Below are positions 20,941-30,970 of a stretch of DNA of 64,000 bases, one piece after another. Source of the DNA: an uncultured Aquimarina sp. Lineage in GTDB: Bacteria; Bacteroidota; Bacteroidia; Flavobacteriales; Flavobacteriaceae. A program made the position numbers and the translations under genes. The stretch lies in NCBI RefSeq assembly GCF_947492965.1, contig NZ_CANLOZ010000003.1, forward strand, positions 434,001-498,000, written 5' to 3'. The notes under the pieces were generated by a model. The model saw only the letters and a list, made by a program, of their open reading frames with translations. It made no database searches and was not told the origin of the DNA. The stretch's first letter is position 1. Each line of letters opens with the position of its first letter.

Positions 20941-23900
20941 TAATAAGGAGCTCCGATATAATTGTTTATTTCTACTTTTATATAATCATATCCTTTGCCT
21001 TCGATAGGGATGAGGATATAATCATCTTGTTTAATTCGTCTATTAGGTGTTACTTTATGACTGATTGCTTTATTAGGTAATCCATTTATATAAATATTTT
21101 CCATATCCTGACTTAAGGAATTGATACATTCTAACTCTTTTAATTCAAATTCGAACACCTTTTTACGTTGAGGTCGGATACCTTCTCTTACATAAGAATG
21201 ATCAACCCAAATGAGTTCTTTATCACTGTTGTAATAAGAAATAATTAATTGAGGTATAGTAACTTCTTGTAAACCAGAGTTGAATAAAATACCTCTAACT
21301 TTCTTGTTACTTATTTTAATTTCAGAGATCGATAGTCCTTTGTACAAATCAGTGGTAGCAACATTTCCTGCGCATTGCAAATTAAAAGTGGTCGGTATAT
21401 CAGCGAGTTCTATAGCTGTAAATTCATCTGGGTTAAAAGTTTTAGGTTTATCAGAATTCATCCAGGCAATTCCCTCAAAATTAACTCTAAAACTGGTAAT
21501 CTCTTTAGGTACAAGTTTGTGTTTTATTTGATCTTTAGCATTATAAATAGCTAATTCTTCATTTTCCTTATTATATAAAGTTGCTTTTATAACTACGTCT
21601 GCAGGCACATTGTCAACATTTTGTATCTCACCTACAATGGTATAGGTAGTGTCATTCTGAATTAGATTGGCTTTCAGAACCTCCAGCACTGGTTGTTTCA
21701 ATACATCTTCATGGAAAGTTTGTTCAGAAGAGATTCGTCTTCTTCCATGGTTATAGAATTGCGTTTTGTTTTGCGAAAACAATTGATCCGGTGGAATATC
21801 AAGATCATAATTAGGAGGTTTTACAAACCACTTTCCTTTATGCTTCACCAATTCATGATAAAATACTTTATCAATACGTTCTAATGGAGTAATCCAGTAG
21901 GTAGTAGCTTTGGCTTTTGCTGTACTATCTGTTTGTTCCAAAATATCAACAGTAATCTCATCCATTTTGGCATAAGAACTTAATAAACCATCCGTTACTG
22001 CTATTTCTAGCATATATTGTTCTTCCTTTTTATCACTTTCGGGATCTATATAGCTGTAAGCTCGTTTAAATTCTTTAAAATCCAGCGCATCATAATAGGA
22101 TTTGACTATGTTTTCTGGACTAATTTGTGTGGCATTTTTGAGATAGAAAATATAAAATCCAAAAGCTATCACACCTAATAGGAAAACAACCCAAATATGT
22201 TGTAGACGGATCATATAATTTTTGAAATCACCATATTGAATACGATAATTATAAAAGTCAAGGAGACTTCGTTCTTTTGTTTTTAAGGCTCTTATCCAAA
22301 TGAATTGTATGTTGATGATAAAGGCAATAAGTACAGTAGTTACAGGAATAAGTCCCCACATTAATTTTAGAGGTAATGCCACATCATCTTTAGGGATAAT
22401 ATTAGGAATGGGTGGGACATTTAGTTTTTCCCATACCATAATCCCATTTTCTAGTTGTCTTAGACGTTGCCAACCACAGAAGAAGAGAACTGGATCATAA
22501 AACTTATCATTGGAGAATACGTATTTGAGATTGTATTTCTCTGGTACAGTTAAGAATTGCTGTAAAGAGCCAATGCCTTCTACGCCTCTAAATTTAGAAT
22601 TCTCTAATCGTTCTACGGCTCTCGATGTTAGTTCGGGAAGTCTTCTTGCAGAGTGGTAGTTACCATCTACGGTCATGGCATTCGTTTGCGCAGAAAGCCA
22701 TGCCATCTGATCGCCAAACCCCAACGGAAGGTACCGCCAGTGATCGTGTTGATCTTGTTTTAGGAAATTTAAGATTGGAAGCATTTTAATTTTCTGTGGC
22801 TGCGAAGGTCTAAAATAACCCAAACTCATCGTAAAAATGCAGACAAAAATATAAGCTCCAGCAAAAGCTCCTCCGAGGATTCGGTGATACACGCTTCCAA
22901 ATTTTTGTTGAATTTTATTTTTTATATCACCTTCTATAAATCGATAACAAAATTCACCGAAGATAGGAAGTGCCATAATAGAACCCCAAAGAGTAAATCT
23001 ATCCAACGTAAGAATATTAAAGGCATTATCCCCCAACATCATTTTTGGGATTGGAGTGGTGCCACCAGTTCCTAGAATACTTAATAAGGTAAGTGAAAGG
23101 CCAAAAAACAAGTATCGTTTACTATAATATCTATAAAATAAATAGGGGAAAATAAATAAAATAATACCCCAAGGAATTGTGAAAAACACCAATCCAGAAG
23201 AAGTAACTTCTAAGAAATTATCTCTTGAACCATGAGGAATAGGGACCTGAGTGATAGGGTTATTCTTGGTATTAATCCAGTAGGGTAGGATACAAAAAAT
23301 AATAAGGAATAAAGAACCGAAACCAAAACTTACAATTCTCCAAAACAGCTTAAAGAAAGTTTGTAGAAAATGTTTAAATCGTACTGCTCGATAGGAATCA
23401 ACCTTGTCTTTTGCACTATCCATGATTACCATACCGATTAACGGAAATATAAAAAATACCATTCCAAAAATAGGAGTAACATGATGCGAGGTAACAGTAA
23501 CCGCTAATAAACTAAATGCTCTAATTAAATAGGTATACTTACCGGTTTTAATCCATAAATATATTTCTGGTAATGCGTGCATTAAAACGGAAACACCTAC
23601 AATACTTGGCAGTTGTCCGAAGATATGAAGCGTTTCTACAAAAGAAGATGAAAATACTGCAACAAGTGCAGCATAACCCGCCACATTCCTTTTGCCAGTT
23701 ATTAGAAGAGAATATCGATATACTCCGGTTATAAAAAGTAAAATAGCAATGAAAGCCACAGAAAATAGACCAAACTTAAGTCCGCCGATTAATGAAAACA
23801 GTCCAATGCTTTGATGTACCAGAGGAGGATATCCCTGAACCGTAAACCCTGTATACCAACTATAACTCCATGGATCGAACCAGCTATTGGCATAGTGATC

Positions 23901-24026
23901 GGCAAAGAAAAGATGAATTAAGGCATCATAAGTAGTTTCTATGGTAAAGAAGATACTAGATCCATGGAATAAGATCCCAATAAGTATTGCACTAATTAAA
24001 TATTTGTTTGTGTTTTTTTTATCCAT
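20940..24026 (-). CDS. Large polytopic membrane protein (GT-C/6-pyruvoyl-tetrahydropterin synthase-related type) with soluble C-terminal region
   Basis: 1028 aa; N-terminal multi-TM block with WSYSWYTGFTVQGYPPLVHQ, later TM pair and NTF2-like/Ig-like C-term. Confidence 0.55.
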   Translation of the reverse strand: MDKKNTNKYLISAILIGILFHGSSIFFTIETTYDALIHLFFADHYANSWFDPWSYSWYTGFTVQGYPPLVHQSIGLFSLIGGLKFGLFSVAFIAILLFITGVYRYSLLITGKRNVAGYAALVAVFSSSFVETLHIFGQLPSIVGVSVLMHALPEIYLWIKTGKYTYLIRAFSLLAVTVTSHHVTPIFGMVFFIFPLIGMVIMDSAKDKVDSYRAVRFKHFLQTFFKLFWRIVSFGFGSLFLIIFCILPYWINTKNNPITQVPIPHGSRDNFLEVTSSGLVFFTIPWGIILFIFPYLFYRYYSKRYLFFGLSLTLLSILGTGGTTPIPKMMLGDNAFNILTLDRFTLWGSIMALPIFGEFCYRFIEGDIKNKIQQKFGSVYHRILGGAFAGAYIFVCIFTMSLGYFRPSQPQKIKMLPILNFLKQDQHDHWRYLPLGFGDQMAWLSAQTNAMTVDGNYHSARRLPELTSRAVERLENSKFRGVEGIGSLQQFLTVPEKYNLKYVFSNDKFYDPVLFFCGWQRLRQLENGIMVWEKLNVPPIPNIIPKDDVALPLKLMWGLIPVTTVLIAFIINIQFIWIRALKTKERSLLDFYNYRIQYGDFKNYMIRLQHIWVVFLLGVIAFGFYIFYLKNATQISPENIVKSYYDALDFKEFKRAYSYIDPESDKKEEQYMLEIAVTDGLLSSYAKMDEITVDILEQTDSTAKAKATTYWITPLERIDKVFYHELVKHKGKWFVKPPNYDLDIPPDQLFSQNKTQFYNHGRRRISSEQTFHEDVLKQPVLEVLKANLIQNDTTYTIVGEIQNVDNVPADVVIKATLYNKENEELAIYNAKDQIKHKLVPKEITSFRVNFEGIAWMNSDKPKTFNPDEFTAIELADIPTTFNLQCAGNVATTDLYKGLSISEIKISNKKVRGILFNSGLQEVTIPQLIISYYNSDKELIWVDHSYVREGIRPQRKKVFEFELKELECINSLSQDMENIYINGLPNKAISHKVTPNRRIKQDDYILIPIEGKGYDYIKVEINNYIGAPY

Positions 24027-24134
24027 CCAATAACCGTAAGCGGAAACTTCCCTTTAAATATAAACTAAAGTTTGCTAAAACTAAATATACAATAAAGCTT
24101 TTGGATTCGACGAGTGGTATGTCTTTAGACAAAA

Positions 24135-24146
24135 ACCATTCGTCGA
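24135..24146 (+). promoter_or_regulatory. Candidate LytTR-like box accattcgtcga, with divergent copy accactcgtcga at 24107-24118 (minus)
   Basis: Identical to the 6873 box; sits between divergent genes 24026(-) and 24230(+). Confidence 0.4.
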
Positions 24147-24229
24147 TAGCTTTTTTTCAGTGATCGAAATAGTCCAATATTCGGTGCCGCTTCAACATAC
24201 TTTTGAATCAAAACCCAAAAGAATGTATC

Positions 24230-25048
24230 ATGAAAACTGGAATTATTATACCATGTTATAACGAGGAAAAAAGATTAAATAAAAATGCGTTTATCAAATT
24301 TGTACAACAGGAAAATGAATATTATTTATGTTTTGTGAATGATGGAAGTAAGGACAACACCATCCATGTGTTAAAGGAAATACAAGAAGCAAATCCATCT
24401 AAGGTGAGTATTATAGATATGAAAAAAAATGGAGGGAAAGCCGCCGCTGTAAGATCAGGATCTAGATATTTTTACAGCAATCATCATATAGATTATATAG
24501 GATTTATTGATGCTGATCTCTCTACTGATTTTGAGGATTTTGGTGACTTAGTAAAAACTTTGGAAATAAATAATGAATTAAATTTTGTATTTGGTTCTAG
24601 AGCTAAAAATGCATCTAAAGCCATAGAAAAAGATAAGATACGAGCGCTGATCTCTAAAGTAATAAATATATTAATTGTTTTAATCGTGGGTTTGTCCATT
24701 AGCGACACACAATGTGGAGCAAAAGTTTATAAGGCAGAATTAGTACCTATTCTATTTACCGAGAGCTTTTTGAGTAAATGGCTTTTTGATGTAGAAATGT
24801 TTATTAGAATGAAACGGTATTTTGGAAAATCCAAAATAACCAAAGCGATATATGAACAGCCTCTAAAAAGATGGGTGCATATTGAAGATTCTAAATTAGG
24901 GTTGAAGGATTCTTTAGAAATTCCATATCGGTTAATCTTGATTTGGTTTAATTATAATGTGATATCAACATTTACCATTAATCCTTCTATTACTTATGAG
25001 CCTTTGTTGGAAATATATGGAAATACAACGCAGCCAATTGCAGCATAG
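24230..25048 (+). CDS. GT2 (dolichyl-phosphate glycosyltransferase-like) glycosyltransferase
   Basis: MKTGIIIPCYNEEKRL, DDGS-like VNDGSKDNT, DADLSTDFED, TQCGAKVY. Confidence 0.85.
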   Translation: MKTGIIIPCYNEEKRLNKNAFIKFVQQENEYYLCFVNDGSKDNTIHVLKEIQEANPSKVSIIDMKKNGGKAAAVRSGSRYFYSNHHIDYIGFIDADLSTDFEDFGDLVKTLEINNELNFVFGSRAKNASKAIEKDKIRALISKVINILIVLIVGLSISDTQCGAKVYKAELVPILFTESFLSKWLFDVEMFIRMKRYFGKSKITKAIYEQPLKRWVHIEDSKLGLKDSLEIPYRLILIWFNYNVISTFTINPSITYEPLLEIYGNTTQPIAA

Positions 25049-25222
25049 TATTCTTCAATAATCAGAAAAGAAAGAGAAATAATTATCTAATACAAAATTA
25101 TACTATATGAAATAGAAAATTACATAAGTTGAGGTTGCGGTAATGTACTGTTTGTAGAATATTAGTAAATAATGGGTTAAGTAAATAAGAAATAGAGTTT
25201 TACCGCAAGCATAGTTAAAGTG

Positions 25223-25261
25223 AAAACCAGCTAACTTTTGGAACGGGTTAGCTGGTTTTGT
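25223..25261. terminator. Bidirectional terminator between convergent genes
   Basis: aaaaccagctaac..gttagctggtttt. Confidence 0.75.
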
Positions 25262-25264
25262 AAT

Positions 25265-26323
25265 TTATATGTGTTTCACCAACCAATCTCCAACTTCACT
25301 AGTTTTGTAGGCTTTAGCATCACCAGCTAAATCTTCGGTAACAATCCCTTCTTCTAGAGACTTATCCACGACATTTTTAATAGCTTGCGCTTCTTCTTGA
25401 AGCCCAAAAGCAGTTTCAAACATCATAGCAGCAGATAATACGGTAGCCAATGGATTGGCAATATCTTTTCCTGCAGCCTGTGGATAGGATCCGTGTATCG
25501 GTTCGAATAAAGATGTTTTCTCTCCAAGCGAAGCGGATGGCATTAACCCCATAGATCCAGATATTACAGAAGCTTCATCTGTTAGAATATCTCCAAATAG
25601 ATTTTCAGTAATTAATACATCATAAGAATTTGGCCATTGCACTAATCTCATAGCTACAGCGTCTACAAACTCGTAGCTAACCTCCACTTCAGGATAGTCT
25701 TTTTCCATGGCTTGTACCGTTTCTCTCCACAAACGAGAGGACTCTAATACATTAGCTTTGTCTACACAACATAATTTTTTGTTACGAGCCATTGCCATTT
25801 CAAACCCTTTTTTGGCTAATCTTTTTACTTCTTCGCGGGTATACGTGCAAGTATCATAAGCTGTCTCACCATTGTCTTCTCTTCCTCTTTTTCCAAAATA
25901 GATACCACTTGTTAATTCACGCAAGAATACTAAATCTGTTCCTTCAATACGTTCTTGTTTTAAGGGAGATTTATCTATTAATGATGGAAATGTAAATGTA
26001 GGACGTACATTAGCGAATAATCCAAGTTTTTGACGCATTTTTAGTAATCCTTGTTCTGGGCGTACTTTTGCTGAAGGATCATTATCAAATCTAGGATGAC
26101 CAATAGCTCCAAACAATACAGCATCTGCGTTGGTGCATATTTCATGGGTTTCATCAGGATAAGGTTCTCCTACAGCATCAATAGCAGCTGCACCCGTTAA
26201 TGCGGATGTCCAGTTAATTTTGTGGTCGTATTTTTTTGCAACGGCATCACATACTTTTACAGCTTGATCGATTACTTCGGGTCCAATACCATCTCCGGCA
26301 AGTAGCGCGATATTTAATTCCAT
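25265..26323 (-). CDS. leuB: 3-isopropylmalate dehydrogenase
   Basis: LLAGDGIGPEV, ELTSGIYFGKRG, ITENLFGDILTDEASVISGSMGLMPSAS; adjacent to leuACD. Confidence 0.96.
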   Translation of the reverse strand: MELNIALLAGDGIGPEVIDQAVKVCDAVAKKYDHKINWTSALTGAAAIDAVGEPYPDETHEICTNADAVLFGAIGHPRFDNDPSAKVRPEQGLLKMRQKLGLFANVRPTFTFPSLIDKSPLKQERIEGTDLVFLRELTSGIYFGKRGREDNGETAYDTCTYTREEVKRLAKKGFEMAMARNKKLCCVDKANVLESSRLWRETVQAMEKDYPEVEVSYEFVDAVAMRLVQWPNSYDVLITENLFGDILTDEASVISGSMGLMPSASLGEKTSLFEPIHGSYPQAAGKDIANPLATVLSAAMMFETAFGLQEEAQAIKNVVDKSLEEGIVTEDLAGDAKAYKTSEVGDWLVKHI

Positions 26324-26358
26324 TTTGTTAATTCTAATTTATAGTAATTTACTAGTTA

Positions 26359-26426
26359 TGTCATACTGAGCTTGTCGAAGTATTATATTCTGATTCCAAA
26401 TCGTCTTCGACAAGCTCAGACTGACA
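26359..26426. repeat. Long inverted repeat in leuA-leuB intergenic region
   Basis: tgtcatactgagcttgtcgaag .. cttcgacaagctcagactgaca, 22-nt arms with 2 mismatches. Confidence 0.8.
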
Positions 26427-26444
26427 ATTTGGTTTTATATATTA

Positions 26445-28004
26445 TTATAATTCAATAATGTTCAGCATTTTTTCTGTTGCTTTTATTGCGGAAACCGTTT
26501 GATCTGAATCTAATCCTCTGGTGGCAAATTCTTTGCTTTCGGTTCTCCAGGTAATTACTGTTTCACATAAGGCATCAGAATTACTTCCTGGTGGTATTCT
26601 TACTGCATAATCAATCAATTTAGGAAGCTTTTTGTCTTTTCGTTGATATACTTTAGCTAAAGCATTCATAAAAGCATCGTACTGACCATCACCTTGTGCA
26701 TGTTCTTCGATTACTTCATCATCCAATTTAATAGCCAACGTGGCAGAAGGGTTTAAGCCTTTTGCATGATTGAGAACATAAGATTTGATTTTTACCTTTT
26801 TGGTGTATAGGTTACTATCTAGTACATCGGAAATAATATAAGGTAAATCCTCTTGAGTCACTACCTCTTTTTTATCTCCCAGTTTGATGATTTTCTGTGT
26901 AACTTTCTTGATATCTTCTGGGCTTAGTTTTAGTCCAAGTTCCTGAAGGTTTTTTTCGATATTCGCTTTTCCAGAAGTCTTGCCAAGGGCATATTTTCGT
27001 TTTCTTCCAAAACGCTCTGGCATGAGATCATTAAAATAAAGATTATGTTTATTATCGCCATCAGCATGTATTCCGGCTGTTTGGGTAAACACATTATCTC
27101 CAACTACAGGTTTATTAGCTGGGATTTTAAACCCTGAAAAGGTTTCTACCAATTTACTTACCTTATATAAAGCTAATTCATTTACATTGATATGCACCTC
27201 AGGAAGATAATCGTTAATCACCGCAACGACACTTGCTAATGGTGCATTTCCTGCTCGTTCTCCCATACCATTCATAGTAAGGTGTAATCCATTAACACCA
27301 GCTTTTACACCTTCTATTGCATTGGCTACTCCTAAATCATAATCATTGTGGGCATGAAAATCAAAGTGCAAATCAGGATATTTATTTCTTAAGGCCGACA
27401 AATAAGTGTTTGTTTCAGAAGGAATCAGAACTCCCAATGTATCCGGTAATAAAACTCTTTTTACCGGTTGTGTAGCTAAAAAGTCTAAAAACTGATATAC
27501 ATATTCTGGAGAATTACGCATACCATTACTCCAATCTTCTAGATATACATTAGTAGTAATCCCTTCTTCTTTGGATTTTTTGAAAACTTCTGCGATATCT
27601 TTAAAATGTTCATCAGGAGTTTTTTTTAACTGATACGTAAGGTGATTTAAAGATCCTTTGGTTAATAGGTTTTGCACTTTAGCTCCGGTATCTTTCATCC
27701 ATTGGATAGATTTACCACCATCCACAAAAGTTAGTATCTCTACCTGATCAATGTATCCATTGTTAGTTGCCCAATCGATGATATTTTTTACCGCATCAAA
27801 TTCACCTTTTGATACCCGAGCAGAAGCCACCTCGATACGATCTACTCCTAATTCTTCTATCAAAAGTCGCGCAATGGTTAGTTTTTCTGAAGCAGAAAAG
27901 GATATCCCAGAGGTTTGTTCTCCGTCTCTGAGGGTAGTATCCATAATTTCGATTGATCGTATACTCATATTCAGCATCTTTTGCGTTAGGGATAGTAGCG
28001 GCAT
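26445..28004 (-). CDS. leuA: 2-isopropylmalate synthase-like (alpha-IPM synthase with regulatory domain)
   Basis: IEIMDTTLRDGEQTSGISFS, HAHNDYDLGVANAIEGVKAGV, C-terminal LeuA dimer-like domain; likely start at MSIRSIEI downstream of the listed Met. Confidence 0.88.
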   Translation of the reverse strand: MPLLSLTQKMLNMSIRSIEIMDTTLRDGEQTSGISFSASEKLTIARLLIEELGVDRIEVASARVSKGEFDAVKNIIDWATNNGYIDQVEILTFVDGGKSIQWMKDTGAKVQNLLTKGSLNHLTYQLKKTPDEHFKDIAEVFKKSKEEGITTNVYLEDWSNGMRNSPEYVYQFLDFLATQPVKRVLLPDTLGVLIPSETNTYLSALRNKYPDLHFDFHAHNDYDLGVANAIEGVKAGVNGLHLTMNGMGERAGNAPLASVVAVINDYLPEVHINVNELALYKVSKLVETFSGFKIPANKPVVGDNVFTQTAGIHADGDNKHNLYFNDLMPERFGRKRKYALGKTSGKANIEKNLQELGLKLSPEDIKKVTQKIIKLGDKKEVVTQEDLPYIISDVLDSNLYTKKVKIKSYVLNHAKGLNPSATLAIKLDDEVIEEHAQGDGQYDAFMNALAKVYQRKDKKLPKLIDYAVRIPPGSNSDALCETVITWRTESKEFATRGLDSDQTVSAIKATEKMLNIIEL

Positions 28005-28105
28005 CCTTTTTTACTTCTGGTCTAGAAGTCTAATTTTGTATTAAGACGTTTCTACAATAAGAAAAAAGATATAGCGTATAGCCCGCTCGAACGCCCAAAC
28101 TCTAA

Positions 28106-28702
28106 TTAAAAAGGACGTGCAGCAGCAAATTCTTGAATCTCTGATTTCATTTTTGTGAGATAGTCAATATCATCATATCCATTAAGCATATTCTCTTTTT
28201 TATAACTATTAATCTCAAAGGATTCTGACGCTCCAGTAGCTTTGATAGTAATGGTTTGTTCTGGTAAACTTACTTCTATTTCAGTTTTAGGATCTGCTTC
28301 GATGGCACTGAAGATTTGTTCTAAAAACTCTGGACTTACCTGAACGGGTAATACCCCAATATTTAAACAATTACCTCTAAAAATATCTGCAAAGAAACTA
28401 GAGACTACACATCTAAAACCATAGTCATAAACTGCCCAAGCAGCATGTTCTCTGGAAGACCCTGAACCGAAGTTTTTACCACCCACTAGTATTTTACCAC
28501 TATAGGTAGGATTATTTAATACAAAATCTTCTTTAGGGGTATCATCATTATGATATCTCCAGTCTCTGAATAAGTTGTCTCCAAAACCTTTACGTTCGGT
28601 AGCTTTTAGGAAACGAGCTGGTATGATCTGATCTGTATCTACATTTTCTATTGGTAATGGAACCGCTGTAGATGTTAGTATGTTGAATTTATCGTATGCC
28701 AT
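28106..28702 (-). CDS. leuD: 3-isopropylmalate dehydratase small subunit
   Basis: [30 protein letters not shown]. Confidence 0.96.
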   Translation of the reverse strand: MAYDKFNILTSTAVPLPIENVDTDQIIPARFLKATERKGFGDNLFRDWRYHNDDTPKEDFVLNNPTYSGKILVGGKNFGSGSSREHAAWAVYDYGFRCVVSSFFADIFRGNCLNIGVLPVQVSPEFLEQIFSAIEADPKTEIEVSLPEQTITIKATGASESFEINSYKKENMLNGYDDIDYLTKMKSEIQEFAAARPF

Positions 28703-28743
28703 TTTAATTGCGAATTATATCGATTAAGAATTTCGAATTCGAT

Positions 28744-30156
28744 TTATGCTAATGTTTGTTCTTTTAAAAGTGTTCTAGGATCTGTTACGACACCAGTTAC
28801 TGCAGTGGCAGCAGCCACTAGTGGGCTAGCCAATAAAGTTCTGGATCCTGGTCCTTGTCTTCCTTCAAAATTTCTGTTGGAGGTGCTAACAGCAAGTTTT
28901 CCTGCAGGGATTTTATCCGCATTCATTGCTAAACAAGCTGAACATCCAGGTTCTCTAAGTGTAAATCCAGCTTCTTTTATAATGTCTAGTAAACCTTCTT
29001 CTTTGATCAGGTCTTCTACTTCATGAGATCCTGGAACTAACCAGGCTGTAATGTTTTCTGCTTTCTTTTTTCCTTTTACAATAGAAGCAAAGGCTCTAAA
29101 ATCTTCGATTCTACCGTTGGTACAACTTCCTAAGAATACATAATCCACAGGTTTGCCAATCATAGCGTCACCCTCGTTAAAATCCATATATCCTAAAGAT
29201 TTTTTATAGGTGGCAACACCTCCCTCTACAGTAGATGCATCCGGAATATGATTGGTAATTCCGATTCCCATTCCTGGATTCGTACCATAGGTAATCATAG
29301 GTTCTATATCCGCACCATTAAAAGTCAATTCTTTATCAAAGACTGCATCCTCATCGGTATAAAGTGTTTTCCAATATTCCATAGCAGTATCCCAAGCTTC
29401 ACCTTTTGGAGTTAGTGGCTTTTCCTTTATATAATCAAATGTTTTGTCATCGGGAGCTACCATTCCTCCTCTTGCACCCATTTCGATACTAAGATTACAA
29501 ACCGTCATACGACCTTCCATGGTCATATTTCTGAAAACGTCCCCTGCATATTCTACAAAATATCCTGTCGCACCGGAAGTGGTTAGCTGAGAAATTATAT
29601 ATAAAGCAACATCTTTTGGTGTTACCCCAAAACCAAGATCACCATTTATATTGATCCGCATTTTTTTAGGTTTAGGCTGCATGATACATTGTGTAGATAG
29701 CACCATTTCAACCTCTGATGTTCCTATTCCAAAGGCAATAGCCCCGAAAGCTCCGTGTGTTGAGGTGTGTGAATCTCCACATACAATCGTAGCTCCTGGA
29801 AGTGTAATTCCATTTTCAGGACCTACTACATGAACAATTCCATTTTTTTTATGTCCTAATCCCCAATGTGAAATACCCCATTCGGCTGCGTTTTCTTCTA
29901 AGGCTTTTAGTTGATTCGCAGAAAGCGGATCTTCTACTGGTAAATGTTGATTAATAGTTGGAGTATTATGATCTGCGGTTGCAAATGTGCGTTCTGGATA
30001 TAAAACTGTATTCCCTCTACTTTTTAATCCTAAAAATGCTACTGGGCTAGTTACTTCGTGAATGAAATGACGATCAATAAAAAATACATCGGGTCCATTT
30101 TCTATTTTACGAACTACATGGGAATCCCATACCTTATCAAATAATGTCTTACTCAT
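28744..30156 (-). CDS. leuC: 3-isopropylmalate dehydratase large subunit
   Basis: [69 protein letters not shown]. Confidence 0.96.
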   Translation of the reverse strand: MSKTLFDKVWDSHVVRKIENGPDVFFIDRHFIHEVTSPVAFLGLKSRGNTVLYPERTFATADHNTPTINQHLPVEDPLSANQLKALEENAAEWGISHWGLGHKKNGIVHVVGPENGITLPGATIVCGDSHTSTHGAFGAIAFGIGTSEVEMVLSTQCIMQPKPKKMRININGDLGFGVTPKDVALYIISQLTTSGATGYFVEYAGDVFRNMTMEGRMTVCNLSIEMGARGGMVAPDDKTFDYIKEKPLTPKGEAWDTAMEYWKTLYTDEDAVFDKELTFNGADIEPMITYGTNPGMGIGITNHIPDASTVEGGVATYKKSLGYMDFNEGDAMIGKPVDYVFLGSCTNGRIEDFRAFASIVKGKKKAENITAWLVPGSHEVEDLIKEEGLLDIIKEAGFTLREPGCSACLAMNADKIPAGKLAVSTSNRNFEGRQGPGSRTLLASPLVAAATAVTGVVTDPRTLLKEQTLA

Positions 30157-30478
30157 TTTTACGATCTTTTCTGCAATACAATCGATGCATTTAGCATCTT
30201 GTTATTAAAATGTTAAAAAGGAGGTGAATTTACGAGTTATGGAAGATATCAGCTAATAAAATGGTAAAGTAAGGAGTAGTTTTAAATATATCTCAAAATT
30301 CGCTTAAATTTTAGATGATTTGATAAAAAAGATAGAGGTTTTGGGAAAAACCAATATTTTTTGTTTTGGTATTTGATTTAAAATCAGGTTATAAGAAATG
30401 ATAGGATAAAAAAAATGTTACTTTTTGTTAATTATCCTTTGTAAAGCTAAAAAAGGTTGTATATTTGCCGTCCAATAG

Positions 30479-30551
30479 CGCGGGATAGAGCAGTAGGCAG
30501 CTCGTCGGGCTCATAACCCGAAGGTCGCAGGTTCGAGTCCTGCTCCCGCTA
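30479..30551 (+). tRNA. Initiator tRNA-Met (CAT)
   Basis: cgcggga..ctcgtcgggctcataacccga..gttcgagtcctgctcccgcta; unpaired first base and GGG:CCC anticodon stem are initiator features. Confidence 0.93.
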
Positions 30552-30552
30552 C
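30510..30552 (+). repeat. attL-like direct repeat (43 bp, tRNA 3' half)
   Basis: ctcataacccgaaggtcgcaggttcgagtcctgctcccgctac, identical to 43344-43386. Confidence 0.9.
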
Positions 30553-30556
30553 GAAG

Positions 30557-30600
30557 AAAGCTAAAATATTGAATTTCAGTATTTTAGCTTTTGTTTTTTT
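30557..30600 (+). terminator. Terminator-like hairpin downstream of tRNA-fMet (island side)
   Basis: aagctaaaatattgaatttcagtattttagctttt plus T-run. Confidence 0.7.
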
Positions 30601-30749
30601 GGCCAGTTTTGTCCGAAAATGAGTGTGACTTTCGTCTTCTCCACCCGAAGGACACAAATTTTTTTTATCCTCATTTTGAATATAAATAATTGATAATGAA
30701 TATTTTGATTTCTGTTTAAGGCAAGGGTTTAGTTGATTTATATAATATA

Positions 30750-30771
30750 GGTGGGGGGATTTGGTGGGGGG
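30750..30771 (+). repeat. G-rich doublet near left island end
   Basis: ggtggggggatttggtgggggg; near copy at 43239-43259. Confidence 0.75.
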
Positions 30772-30970
30772 TATTTTTAATTTTTTCTCAAAAAGATGCT
30801 TAATTTTTCTTTCCTGGGATATTGATAAAATAAAAGTAAAGAATTCAAAAAAATGTTTGTATTAGTATTGTTAACATTAATTAGGAAACCTGTAATTTAT
30901 CAAATCTTAAGAAGTTAGTTTAAAAATAGTTTTATTAAATTTCGTAGTTTTGTATTAGACTTTTATTCAA

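Noticed and set aside
30600-30960. Possible short integrase or excisionase gene at the left island end
   Set aside because: No ORF of useful length is listed there and the sequence is AT-rich with stops in all frames.
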